Origin: Avena insularis
Lineage: Eukaryota > Streptophyta > Magnoliopsida > Poales > Poaceae
Direction of reading: 5' to 3'
Length of the DNA: 64,000 nucleotides
Assembly: GCA_023614405.1 (NCBI GenBank)
Contig: CM042689.1
Coordinates: forward strand, 283,657,533-283,721,532
Part shown: positions 11,935 to 24,053 of the stretch, in pieces
Layout: each line of letters starts with the position of its first letter
Numbering within the stretch: position 1 is the stretch's first letter
Translations under genes and position numbers: made by a program
Notes under the pieces: model-generated
Databases searched by the model: none
What the model was told of the DNA's origin: nothing
Seen by the model: only the letters and a program-made list of their open reading frames with translations

Positions 11935-12728
11935 CTACACAGAGGAGGGTTTGTGGTTTAGGGGTGAGATAGAATAGATATGTGCAGATATATCCGGGTA
12001 CACACTAGTACTAAGCGATGTTATTGGGGGTGGAGCGGTTTATTGGAGTTGAGTGGAAAGACGCAGTCTTTCCACCTTAGAGTTTTACTTCTGGTTGTCG
12101 AGGTTTTCTTATTTGGCCATCCTGCTGAGGAGAGGTTTCCAGCTATGGGGTTGGAAGGGGTAGCATCGGGGTACGCCAGCAAGGTGGTCGAAACTTTAGG
12201 ATCGGATGATCCCAGATAGACAAGCAACACATTCGAAGCATCATATAAGCACATGACAAGCAAACAAGGCATACCATAAGTACTACGGATGTGACTACAC
12301 TCCATAAGGGGAATCCTATTCTAGGGATGCTAATCCTACGTACAGATGTTACGGGGGACTGTACTTCTGTCCTACCGTATTTGGTTGTCGGTGCCATACT
12401 TGATTGATTTGGGTGCGGTGAAGGACTCCGTTGGTGGGGCGATCTTGTAGTGTCTTTCGTCGTTGGTAGCTCCTTTGTTTTGCTTGTCTTGGTGTCTCTT
12501 CATCTCGGGATCTCCATCTTCATAGTCTCCGAGTCGGACTTTGTTTGTGAAAATAGATTAGTTGAAGTAGACGAGATATAAAGTAATCCATTCTCAAATT
12601 GTTTAACTCAGAGAAGATGAGATAAGAAATTATTCAAAAAGCAAATAGTTTTTGAAGACCGGGTGTTTTTCCAAAATAGTGGTTGTCCAGTCTAACGTCC
12701 ATGCTAACTAAGGTCTCCTACAGTTAGG
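11935..12728 (-). other. Element B 5' internal leader, conserved with element E
   Basis: Non-coding leader between PBS and ORF. By eye it matches 34936-35600 of E over several blocks, for example GAGACTATGAAGATGGAGAT and GACACTACAAGATCGCCC on the element strand. It includes the first conserved hairpin (12054-12074). The ORFs at 12021-12397 overlap one another in different frames and look like chance. Confidence 0.65.
12054..12074 (-). other. Conserved internal hairpin, copy 1 of element B
   Basis: Perfect inverted repeat TGGAAAGAC / GTCTTTCCA with loop GCA, beside a CTAAGG tag. Compared with copy 2, the outer T-A pair is replaced by G-C in both arms. The equivalent in E is at 35981-36003. 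Confidence 0.75.
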
Positions 12729-12743
12729 ATGGCTCTGATACCA
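12729..12743 (-). promoter_or_regulatory. Primer binding site of element B
   Basis: On the element strand this reads TGGTATCAGAGCCAT, four bases inside the 5' LTR end. It matches the classical initiator tRNA-Met primer site of plant LTR retrotransposons. Confidence 0.9.
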
Positions 12744-12747
12744 TGTC

Positions 12748-15516
12748 TGTGGCACCCCGGATTTACGATCCGAGAATACCCGTTATGCATGCAATTCACG
12801 TTCCCATGATTAGTGAGCCGCGAGCATAACCGACTAGTATCATTACAACATCCATATAGTAACGAGTACAAAACTTACAGAATGGACATTATGGCAATTA
12901 CAACACAAGTAGCGGAAGTATTCAAGCGCAGAGCCCATATCATGCCTTAAGCTACAGGCAACTGACTGGGAAGACGACCTAGCTTGCATAGACGTCAACA
13001 CCTTCGTTACTTCTTAACATCTTCAATCTGTCCAAGTAAATAGCCAGGGACAATGCCAGTGAGTACTTTGAATGTACTTGCAAAACCACGGAGACAAGGT
13101 AATAAGATAATGGATATTTGGCTGTGGCGAGATAGCTCTACACTATAGTTGTTTTCAGAGGAAAATCTACAATTGCATCGTTATATCTTTGTTAAAAAAA
13201 GAGTTTTTGGAAAATATGCCTCCTTTTTGAAAATCCAGACATCTCCACCTCCTTGTTAAAAACTTTGAAAACATTTTTTATAGTAAACCCCTTTTTAAAC
13301 ATCTTCGACCATCACTGGTCAAAACCAAAATCATTCTTATCCTTCCTCGTGACCAAGTCACATCCTTTTTATTCATCTCAATATATTCGAAGGGTCCCTC
13401 CTAGCACTTCCATTCCAAACGTCCTTGACCGTGGACACGACTATTCAAATAGATTAGACTCTGCAGAGTTTGCGCACTTTACCCACAAGAATCAATACAT
13501 CCGTCGGGATTACAACCACGCCCCACTACACACGGTAGACGGGGGTTCGGATAATCAAATCTAGCTTTTCATTTGTCCATACCTAGCAAAGGCGGCTTTT
13601 CCTTTTGGGTTTGTTCTCCCCAGCACGAGTATGCGGCAATATGGCCTTAATCCTCCCTGCAGCACTTCCGTATACCCAAACCCTCGGCTTGGAAATATAC
13701 AATTGTTGACTCCACTTCCTTCCCTACTCCTAAAACCTACCGTCCGCGGGAGACCCAATTGTTGCACTGACTCTTCCACCATAGCGGGCGATGGAGGCCC
13801 TAGATCCACAGATCTGGAGTAGAGTCCACTCGGGCTTCCAGGGATTGCTCCTGTTAAGCAAGTACAAGCAGCCCCGGCTAAGGACAACAACTACGAGCTA
13901 AGCTCCAGCGACTGGGGTAATGTGGTTGCACGGATAAATTGTTCCGGACATTGGTGTAGAACATACCTTCTCTTTCACTTACTTAACTTTCTCTTCATCA
14001 TTCTCATATCTTCTTTGGTAAAACTTCCACTCGGAAATGATGCCTCTTTCCAAGGGTTTTATTTTGAAAACTTTCTTGTAGGGTAGAACCAAAAATAGTT
14101 TTATCATTGAAAATCCGTGGTTTCCCAGAGGGAAGATGCTAAACATCGTAGCCTCGATCTAAATGGGTAAAAATAGGTGTCAATAGGGTATGTGTCCTAA
14201 GGGACACTCATCCATAACCTGGAGGATCCAAGTTACTCACGCACTTTTATTTGAAAAAAACCATGCATTTAATCATGAGATTCGTAAACGAGATATAAAA
14301 CAATTTAAACAAAGGAGTAGGTTAACATAGGAGTTCAGGAATGATGGATTGCCTATGACCAGTGAGATGTCCCGAGACTTCTTTAGAATACCAGAAAACC
14401 AATAGTGTCAATAATAAGAATAACCCAGCCCTTCCTTCTTCTCGGCATCTCGCAAACGCGACTATTATCGTTATCGATCATACATGCAAGCAAACAACCC
14501 ACAATCAATACAAGGCATGCAAGCATCAAACCATATATCAAGCAAAGGATAAATACATGATATACATCAGTAGGATGTTGGAGGTTTGGTTTGATTGGAT
14601 TGGGGGAAGATTTGGAGGCATTGGAAGAAGGGATCCTTTTGTGTTTAAAGTCTAGGATTTACCTAAGAGAAGGGTTTTTGACCCAGGGTTTGATCTGTAT
14701 GATACCATTGTGTAAAAATGATACCATCAGGTAGGCATTGATAAAATGAATCCAACAAAACTGGTTTCACTATTTTATTAATTGCCATTGATTTATAATG
14801 GATTTTATAGTGATTAAAACTCTAGTTTTAGGAAATAATTCACCATAACTGTTCTGGAGTTCCAAAAATTATTTCCTTGGGTGATTAAGTAGTACATAGT
14901 GGATAGATTCAATAGGAGTTGGAATCACCTCCAAACAATTAATAGAATTCCCTTGAGAAATTCCCAAAGGCAGTACTGGATGGGATTTGTCTTTTTCAAC
15001 ATATTTAATTTGAACAATATTTTTAGGTGATTCCAATTACTCATGTTAGGTACTGAATATTCCTTTATGTAGAAATTAGAATAAACCTTTTTGGGGTTAC
15101 AGAGCTACTGTGGTGATTTTATTAGTGAATAAACCCTACATAGAAGAGTTTAATTCACTAAAATTCAGTGGATGCTTATAAAATTATGAGCTACTCGGTT
15201 TTCAAATATATGGTTATTGTTGTCCAAGGGTAGTTGGAATTATATCAAAACCTCACTTAGTTTTACCTAGGGAAATTTCTAAAGTTAGAAAAGGACTGAT
15301 TTGTTATTTCTGCTAGCAGCAAACTAGGAACAAAAATAAGGTGGGGCCAGTGGGACATGAAAGGTATTGACCATAAATTCCTGTAACAATAGGATTTAGT
15401 CCCTTTGGATTTTTAAAACTCGCTGGAGAAAATTATTACTGATCTGGACAGATCTGGTTAGATGATTTATCATATTTAATGTAGACATTGTTTTGGTACA
15501 AAAACTGGTTCTGCAT
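12748..15516 (-). repeat. 5' LTR of element B, distal part
   Basis: Starts TGTGGCACCCC and is colinear with 1015 to about 3753. Element C then interrupts it, and it resumes at 28917. It contains the module at 13441-13485, a copy of the GAGTAC hairpin at 13061-13079 (one arm base changed) and GACCATCACTGGTC near 13307, which is a single-copy relative of the triple hairpin in element E. ORFs are chance. Confidence 0.92.
15512..15516. repeat. Target-site duplication of element C (mate at 28912-28916)
   Basis: TGCAT precedes the TGTCAACACCC end of C and follows its GGGATGTTACA end. The intact target is visible in the left LTR of B near 3754. Confidence 0.95.
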
Positions 15517-18500
15517 TGTCAACACCCGAATTTTTAATCCCAGATGCATGTTATGCCATACATCGCAATCCCAGGATTACCATTTTTGCGAGACATAACA
15601 GAATTGGATACCACAGTACATCATCCATTACAAACCATACATAAGGTCTTACACAAATAAGGATCTCATGATCCAGTTCTTAATACAACTCAAGCAGCAG
15701 AAATACGTAATAATAATGGTAGCGTAGGCGAAGCTCCATCTTCGGGGTCACAGGCAATGCTGACGATGGGAGATGATCCTAGTTGTCGTAACCTTCCTGG
15801 GATCCATCTTCCTGGTACTCCTCTTAATAGTCTGGCCACGCGAATAGCCAGGGACAAAGCCATGAGTACTCTTTAAGTACTCGAAAACTAATACTAAGTT
15901 TAGAGACAAAGAAAGCTAGTTGAAATTTTATAACACCTAAGTGGGAACTTGTATTTCATATCACAACTCTGTTGCGGTCAAGTCGAAGCCTCAATTCCTT
16001 TCCCAAGTCATTTTGAAAACATCTGATGGGGGAACAGTATGGCCACTCCAACTGTCCATAACCGCGGACGCGACTATTCGAATAGTTTGACACTCTACAG
16101 ATATTGTACACTTTCACCACAACATTCATCTTTTGTACTGCACAGGTGGACAATCTTCACAAGGTAGCCTCAGCTCAGACCTTGGCCGTGAGGGAACCAA
16201 TAGTAAGGTATATAAGTTTCCAGTCAAGCCCTACCCAATTCTCGGGTATTGTGGTTGTACGGTAAAATTGGAATGGTATCGCATCCAGACAACCATTAGT
16301 TTTATAAAGGGCTAAGGCTCATGCCTCAACATTTTCATCCTCCAAAATCATCTGGTGTTCGAAAACACATGTCAAAACATCTCAATAGAGTGATCCATCA
16401 TTCCAAGGTTTTCATAACCATTTTTCCACCAAGTATTCCCATCTAATGTTGATCAAGTTTTATGCTTAGCACTAGCATCTACAAGTGGGGGTAAGTACTA
16501 ATGCGGGGTGGTAAACTAGTGGAGTTTAACTAAGTTCAATCTCATGCCTTAGGATGACATAAAGATTTTCTATCTTAGGCCAAATTTATGCTCTTTATGC
16601 AACCTTCAATTATCTTCCTAGACTCTACAAGTCACTTAATTAAACTCTAAGTAATAGCTTTGATAAAGAAATAAAGTAGAAGCTTGCAAATAAAACTAGG
16701 GTTGGGTATCATCAAATGTGTCTAACCAAGCATGTTTAGTGCATTGCATAGGTTATTGAACTCTCATTATTGCAAGTGTTAGCTTGCACATTCAATTAGT
16801 AGTATTAGGCTTGCACAAGTATCAGTATAAGCTTGCTAAATTGCAAGTGTTAGCTTGCCTTGTGCAGAGCAGTAGTTGAAGTTCTCCTCGGCTTCTTCTT
16901 CGTAGTATCCTCCTTCCTCCTCGTATACTTCGTCGGTACTAGCGTCTATGAATAAATACGAGATACACAATCACCAAACAATACTTAACTACTTGCAATC
17001 ATCACCCACAAGGTTTCTATAGATGATCTAGCATCATCACTAACATCACAAGAATAAAGCATGTCTTATTTATTTTATTTTTAGAAAATTAATTTCTACT
17101 CATTGAAAAACTACTTAAGATTTAATATTCTCCAAACCAAACATGGGATCATGTTGACACATGTCATCCCCGCATATTTCAGTACATGGGAATGTGATTT
17201 AAAGTGGTGTCACAATTTAATAAGATTTAACCTTTTATTTTTAATTAAATAAAGTGACTAGAAAGGCCTATGTGGCATTCTTTTATTACTTGAACATTAT
17301 TTCCGTAAGAAAACCCATATATTGTTATATATTCTGAAAGGTATGATCAAATGTGATTTTTGAGAGTTGGAATCAACTCAAAAGCTGTTATGGTTTAAAT
17401 TTGAAAAATGTTTTAATGCAGAAAAGCTTTTGCCTTGTTATTCTTACCAAGGTTGATCTATAGATTCAAATGATTTGAATCCAGCGGGCTTGGATTAAAC
17501 ATTTCAAAACCTTTCTAACAAAATTGGTTTTATTCAATTTGGTTCACTGAATCGATCTGGGTTGATTTTCGAAACTAGGTACAGAACTATGTTTGAATTA
17601 AAATGGAAAAAGTTAAATTCAAGCAGCGGGCTTTGTGAACGGCTAATGGGCCGGACCAGTGTCACTCCGTGGCCTTGAGGCACAACCGACAGGCGGTCTC
17701 TTGGTTAGTGACTCTTTAAATGCGAGCGATGCAGCAATCTCATCCGCACGATCTAAGTCTAATCGAGCAGCTACTCATCGTCCACGTCGGGCGGACCGTA
17801 TCTGAAACCCTAACGCGGCAGGTGGGGGTATTCGGGGGCTCACCGGGGGTTAGGCGAAGGTCGGCGATGCGGGCGAACGACGAAGTCAACGACGGCGAAC
17901 CTCCTGGTACCGGCAGCTCCTTTCAGGGTGGTGAAATCGGCGCCTTCTTATCCGAGGCGGTGGCGCAATTCCAGCGTTGCTCGCCTTGCTCCGGGAATGT
18001 GGTGGAACTATTAGTGAGGTGAGGGGAGTGAGATGGTGTCCTCAATTCGGCTGGGGGTTGTCTCCTTTTATAGGCTCGACGGTGAGACCAAGAGGGATGG
18101 GCAGACGACGGTGCCGACACGACTACGGGCGGCTAGAGGCATGGCCGAGGGTGGCGATCGATTGGTGCTCTCCTGGCGATGCTCTAAGGCTTTAATGCGC
18201 GTGTAGGGGCGGTGGCAAATGGTCGGGAACACACGATGCTCTGCGAGGCAGAGGCGGCGTCTTCGACGGCGAGCGGTGGCTACAGGGCACGAGCGGTGAA
18301 ATGGGCATGTCTGGCGGTCTCCTCGAACGGTGGGAAGCATGCTGGTGGGCGGCAAGGGCTCGAGGTGGTCGGGTTGCGTGGGAACGGAGCGTGCTCTGCG
18401 GTGCATGTCGGCATGGTCGACAGCGGCACAGGCGCGGTGTTCCTGGCGGTTCTGGTTGCTGTCTGCGAGGCAGGGCTGGTCAAGAGGGGGCGGTGAGGCA

Positions 18501-19329
18501 TGGGCTACCTCCCAGACAAGGTTGGCATGGCTAGTTATTCCTCTAGCCTGCTGTGCACACTGGGGTGACATGGTGCTCTCGGCCTGTTCACCATTGATGA
18601 TATTGGCAAGCTTACAGTGGGGCTAGTGATTAGTTAAGTTTGCTAGATGATCTACTGAGGTTGATGTGAGGTAGAGAGGGAACAAGTTAGGCCAGAATCA
18701 CTACACACTATAGTGTTTTGATTTTGTTTGATTTGTATCTGCAAGGTGTTTGATGAAATGGCCGCATGAATTCATGTTATGAATTTTTAAAAGATTTTTG
18801 GTGGGTGTGCAGGCATGTGCTGGTGAGTCTGTAGATGCTTGGATTTTGAAAGTTGAGTTGGTCTGAGGGGTTTTTCAAAAAGTGGGATCTTCCCATATGA
18901 AATAGATTCAATTTTAATCTGTCATTTAAACTATGCATTTGAATGTTTCTGGATGATCACAAGGTGGGCCTTGGTACTTTTTTATGAGTACTATCAAGGG
19001 GTGCAAAGATCCAAACAAGTTTCTGTTAAGTTCTAAAAGTTAGAGATAGCCAAAGTAGGCATGGGAGTTAACTTGGCAAAAGTGACCATTCACTTAAGTT
19101 GATGGTTTTGATTTATTTGTCTCTGGGAAAAGTTTGGGGATTGTTTAGATGATGTTTATTTCACCTAAGAATCATTTTACAAGCAAAGAAACACATAATC
19201 ATGGCAATTCAAAAGAATCCAAATTTCAATACACACACATATGAATGCTTTTATATTTTTATTGGAAAAGTTTTTGTTAACCCTAAATTTGGTGATTAGA
19301 GTTTGATGATCCAAGTTTAATATTTTTGG
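15517..19329 (-). repeat. 3' LTR of element C
   Basis: 3813 bp, colinear with 24849-28911. It lacks the last bases (GATGTTACA) at its inner end, so the element-strand start TGTAACATC is gone, and the sequence runs straight into the pol stop region. A minus-strand TATA box CCTATAAAAGG lies at 18064-18074. The hairpin GAGTACTCTTTAAGTACTC is at 15864-15882 and the palindrome module at 16073-16118. Compared with the other LTR, it has a deletion of roughly 60 bases near 15893. GC-rich ORFs at 17720-18626 (largest 167 codons) lie in the transcribed leader and are not conserved in length between the LTRs. Confidence 0.92.
18064..18074 (-). promoter_or_regulatory. TATA box in element C 3' LTR
   Basis: CCTATAAAAGG on the minus strand. 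The identical site is in the 5' LTR at 27639-27649. A GC-rich leader lies downstream, as expected of an LTR promoter. Confidence 0.7.
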
Positions 19330-19342
19330 ACGAAAAGATTAC

Positions 19343-20463
19343 CTAGGATTTGAAGAGATCGGGAAACTCCGTCCTGATGTGATCTTCGCGCTCCCAGGTA
19401 GCTTCCTCTTCTGTGTGGTTGCTCCACTTGATGCTTCGGGTTCTGGTAGTTCTGAAAGCTTCTTCCAAAATACGGATGGGTACTTCAGGATAGGTCAGGT
19501 CATTGTTGATCTCTATGGTCTGGTGATCAATATTCTTGAACACTTCAGTCTTCTCCGGGACTTCGAGACACTTGCGAAGTAATGAGATATGGAACACATT
19601 GTGCACGGCTGACATCTCTTCGGGTAGTTGCAATTGATACGACACTTCTCCTCGACGGTTCAGAATTTTGAAGGGTCCGATATATCTGGGGGCTAACTTT
19701 CCTTTGAGTTGGAAACTTTGCATTCCCTTCAAGGGAGACACTTTCAGATACACAAAATCTCCTATGTTGAAGGCGAGGTCTCGACATCTCTTGTCGGCGT
19801 AACTCTTCTGTCTGGACTGGGCGGTCTTGAGGTGTTCACGAATCTTGTGAACCTTCTCTTCTGCTTCTCGTAGGGTACAAAAATCTGACTCTCTCCTACT
19901 TCCGACCAATTCAAAGGGGTGCGACACTTTCTTCCGTACATAAATTCAAATGGGGCCATTTGCAAACTAGCTTGATAACTGTTGTTGTAAGAAAATTCTG
20001 CGAACGGCAGACAATCTTCCCACTTAGATCCATATTTTAACACACATTCTCTCAGCATATCTTCGAGTATTTGATTTACTCGCTCCGTTTGTCCATCGGT
20101 CTGAGGGTGATAAGCGGTGTTGAAATCTAGGCGGGTTCATAAACCTTCTTGGACTTTCTTCCAGAATCTCGAGGTAAACTGAGTTCCTCGATCCGATACG
20201 ATGTTCTTGGGGACTCCATGCAAACTGACGATTCTAGTGATGTATAACTCCGCTAGCTTCGAACTCTGATATGTGGTCTTGACGGGTAAGAAATGGGCGA
20301 CTTTGGACAATCTATCCACTATGACCCAGATAGAGTCATTTCCCCTACTAGAAGTAGGCAATCCGGTGATAAAGTCCATTCCAATGGAATCCCATTTCCA
20401 TTCCGGAATCTGCAAGGGTTGCAACAATCCTGCGGGTCTTGGATGTCCTGCCTTGACTCGCTA
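19343..20463 (-). pseudogene. Element C integrase and chromodomain, degenerate
   Basis: Integrase part of the C polyprotein. The His pair of the HHCC zinc-binding domain lies just upstream of this feature and the CDIC cysteine pair straddles its boundary. The catalytic core shows all three acidic positions: VDRLSKVAHF (Asp), IVSDRGTQF (Asp) and TAYHPQTDGQTERVNQ (Glu). A GPFKIL-type C-terminal domain follows. The end (19343-19480) reads YPEVPIRILEEAFRTTR through WEREDHI to EFPDLF, which is a chromodomain of the type that targets chromoviruses to marked chromatin. Breaks: stop after CDIC near 20463, stop after QEGL near 20137, and a frame change near 19780-19920, where two overlapping frames carry the sequence. 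Stop TAG at 19343-19345, only 13 bases from the LTR. Confidence 0.85.
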
Positions 20464-22430
20464 ACATATATCACACTTGGCGATATAGCTTCCTATTTCT
20501 CTCTTCATCTTATGCCACCAAAATTGCTCTTTCAAATCTTGGTACATCTTAGTTCCTCCGGGGTGAATAGAATAAAGAGTATCATGAGCTTACTTCAAAA
20601 TAACTTCTTTCAACTCAGAATCTATTGATACACAAAGGCTTCCTTTGTACCACAGAACTCCTTCTTCGTCTTCAGTGAATCCGGGTACTTTGCTTGTACC
20701 GATACGACACTTGATTCCGTCGATACTAGAATTTCCTTTCTGCGCCTCTTTGATCTGGCTGATCAAACCGAAAATCCTTCACTTACTAATTCCATTCGAA
20801 AATCTTCCATCTCTTTGTGCAAGCTTGGTTGCTCCTTCAAAATCATGGAGTTCAAGCGTCACGGCAATCTGCTAAGGGCATTTGCTACCATGTTGGCTTT
20901 ACCAGGGTGATAGTGAATGTCCAGATTGTAATCCTTGATTAGCTCAATACATCTTCTCTGTCTCATATTCAGCTCCTTCTGAGTGAATATATACTTCAGG
21001 CTCTTGTGATCCGAATATATCTCACAACGATTTCCCATCAGGTAATGCCTCCATGTCTTCAGGGCTAAAACTACGGCTGCGAGTTCGAGGTCATGGGTTG
21101 GGTAATTTTGCTCATGTTGTTTCAGTTGTCGATATAGATAAGAGATAACTTTGCCTTCTTGCATTAGCACACATCCGATACCGATCTTGGATGCGTCACA
21201 ATACACGTCGAAAGGCTTCGTGATATCCAGCATGATTAAGATTGGGGCTGAAATCAATCTCCTCTTGAGTTCTTGAAAACTCGCTTCACATTTGTCCTTC
21301 CATTCAAACTTCTTGTCCTTCTTCAGCAATTGGGTCATGGGTCTAGCGATACTTGAGAATCATTCTACGAACTTGCGGTAATATCCTGCCAATCCGAGAA
21401 ATGCACGAACTCGGGTTTGAGTGGTTGGGGCTTGCCAATCTTCGACATCTTTCACCTTTGCAGGGTCAACGGCAATTCCTCCGGCTGATACAATGTGGCC
21501 TAGGAATCCTACCTCCTATAACCAGAATTCACATTTGCTAAAATTGGCATACAACTAATGCTCTCTAAGGGTTCCAAGAATGGTCCTTAGGTGTAGCTCA
21601 TGTTCTTCTTCCGATCTGGAATAAATCAAAATGTCATCAATGAAAACAACGACAAACTTATCCAGGAAGTCCATAAAAATCTTATTCATGAGATTCATGA
21701 AATAAGCGGGGGGATTGGTTAATCCAAACGACATGACATTATACTCGTATAATCCATATCGGGTGGTAAAGGCAGTCTTGGGAATATCCTCTACGTGAAT
21801 CTTGAGTTGATGATAGCCTGTTCTAAGATCAATCTTAGAAAACACTTTGGCACCGGTCAAATGATCAAACAAATCTTCTATCTTGGGCAATGGGTACTTG
21901 TTCTTGATGGTGACATCATTCAACTTCCGGTAATCTGTACACAAACGGTTACCTCCATCCTTCTTGTCCACGAAGAAGACAGGTGATCTCCATGGTGACG
22001 CACTTGGTTGAATTAATCCAATTTCCAACATGGAATCCAGTTGCTTCTTCAGTTCTGCTAGTTCTGACGGGTTCATACTATAGGGTCTCTGGGCTATGGG
22101 TCCTGTTCCGGGGATTAGTTCAATAATAAACTCGATATCCCGATCTGGGGGCATACCGGGCAAAACATCTAGAAATACATCGGGGTATTCACAGACTATC
22201 CGGACTTGGTCAATGGTAGGTTGGGCTATACTCTTGTTGCACTAAAATTGACGAGGTAAGGTTTCAGATATATGCTCTACTGATATTCCGACGGTACTGG
22301 TCATGGTTATGGCTTTCTTGGCACAGTCAATCAATCCTTTATGTTTGGACATCCAATCCATTCCTAGTACTACTTCCAAACCTTTAGTTCCGAGTACTAT
22401 CAAATTAGCATAAAAATCTATGCCATGGAT
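20464..22430 (-). pseudogene. Element C protease end, reverse transcriptase and RNase H, degenerate
   Basis: Continues the gag-protease frame after the TGA at 22431-22433. Protease end: VVLGMDWMSKH. RT (about 22163-21360): [33 protein letters not shown] and the active site FIDDILIYS at 21633-21644. RNase H (21338-20859): [22 protein letters not shown] and a terminal ANALSRL. Frame-preserving stops lie at 22242-22244 (TAG), just before 21555 (TAG), near 21507 (TAG) and near 21358 (TGA). The spacer from RNase H to the integrase zinc domain is present (WHKMKREI...AKCDIC). Translation is mostly one frame, so few mutations separate it from an active ancestor. Confidence 0.88.
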
Positions 22431-23843
22431 TCAGATAGGGACGACTTTGCAAATTTGCCTAGACTTGGTGGTTGAACCGGGGATTTGAACAATCATAACA
22501 TGCTTCAGTTTTGTTGGTTGAATCTTACTAGTGCAGGGAAATTCTTCGGTGACAAATGAATGCGATGCACCCGAAGAAAACAACACTCTTGCAAGTACTG
22601 AATTAACAGAAAACATACCTAGCACGACGTCTGGTGCTTCCTGAGCTTCTTCAGCATGCATGAGGAAAAGACGACCATTGCGGTTGAGCGAGTTCCCTAG
22701 GGCAAACCTTCTTCCAGGCTGAACACGACGCTGCTGCTGAGCTGGGGTATTTTCATTGGGGCTTGTGGCATTCTTCTTGTTGGGGCACTCGTTGGAGTAG
22801 TGACCCTTATTTCCACAGTCATAACAAGTCACTTGCGACTTGTCCTTTGCTGCAACAGGCACAACATTGCTTCCAGTCCTCGGGGCAGTGTTGGTGTTGG
22901 AGGTAGCATTGTTGTTGTTGAACTTGGGTGGGGAACGGTTGAAATTGTTAGAGTTGCCGGGGTTGTTGTGATTTCCTTCAGGCCTTGGGTTTCCACGGTT
23001 GGGATAGGTCGAACGATTCATCGGGGGTCTGTTGGTTCTCGGGGCAAATTCGGGAGATGGGTTAGGGCGATACTTTGGGGTCTGATGGGTTCCTGGTTGA
23101 TGCATCATGCGACGCTTGAGGTTCTCATTGGCTTGGTTAATCTTTCCTTCCATCTGGATGGTAGAGTCGACAAGGGCTTCAATATCAGCAAAGGGGATAT
23201 TGACTAACACTGTCTGCATCTCATCGTGCAGACCATTCAAGAATCTCTCCTTCTTATTGGCTTCGGTGTCGATCTCATCCGGGGCATACCTAGCTAATGA
23301 CAAGAATTTGTCCCGGTATTCCACTACGGTCATCCTTCCTTGCTTCAGTTCTTTGAACTCATCTCTCATTCTCTTGATCAAACCCGATGGCACATGGGTT
23401 CTGCTAAACTTGACCTTGAATTCTTCCCAGGTCATCATCTGTCCTCCGGTCATTGCACGAACGCTATTCCACCATGCTATGGCATCTCCGGCTAGATAGT
23501 GGGTGGCGAACAAAACTTTCTCGTTATCTTCCACTCCGGCGACTTCTAGGTTGTTTTCCATGGTTTGCAGCCAATCATCAGCGTCTAGGGGCTCTTCCGA
23601 CTTAGTGAAAACAGGTGGGTTGGTGTTCTGGAAATTCTTAAGCTTAGATCCATGGTTGTCCTGGTTTCCGAGGCCTTGATTGTTGTGGGCTAGCTGAGCT
23701 ATCTGTTGAAGGGTGACTAAGTTGGCTTGACGTTTGGCTCTTTCAGCATCGCGGTCAGAAACCAGCATTTGCAGGATCTGCAACATTGGGTCCGGGGATG
23801 AACCACTTCCTCCGCGTGGCATCTGAAGATTGAGATGGATCAT
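22431..23843 (-). pseudogene. Element C gag with CCHC knuckle and start of protease
   Basis: 470-residue ORF. Gag capsid homology runs from about residue 65 to 225: DADDWLQTMENNLEVAGVED, then LAGDAIAWWNSV, FKVKFSRTHVPSG, EYRDKFLSLARYAPDE. A basic Pro/Asn-rich linker follows, then a zinc knuckle CYDCGNKGHYSNECP (C-x2-C-x4-H-x4-C) near residues 342-356. The protease begins near residue 410 (VLARVLFSSGASHSFV). The Asp usual before SGASH in this family is a Ser here, so protease activity is probably lost. The true start may be the Met at residue 9 (MPRGGSG), typical of plant gags. The frame ends at TGA 22431-22433 and continues beyond it. Confidence 0.88.
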
Positions 23844-24053
23844 GAGAAAAGAGGGAAATTTCTAAGGTTCCGGGACTTTGAAAAGTTTCTAAAGTTTGAC
23901 TCAGATTTTTCTAGCAACTTGCTTTTCAATCATTCATTCATTCATAACACCCGATACAAACACACACCACAAAACAAGAAAAGCAGATGGTTTTAAGAAC
24001 CATTCTGGAAACTACGATATAGTGGGACCGAATACTACTCACTACGATAGTGC

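Noticed and set aside
12021..12397. Two minus-strand ORFs in the leader of B
   Set aside because: They overlap in different frames, cross the conserved hairpin, and have no counterpart in the matching leader of E.
18068..18571. 167-codon minus-strand ORF and overlapping ORFs in the GC-rich part of element C's LTR
   Set aside because: The aligned region of the other LTR (27642-28170) breaks the frame into shorter pieces, several frames are open at once as expected of GC-rich DNA, and no motif is recognisable.
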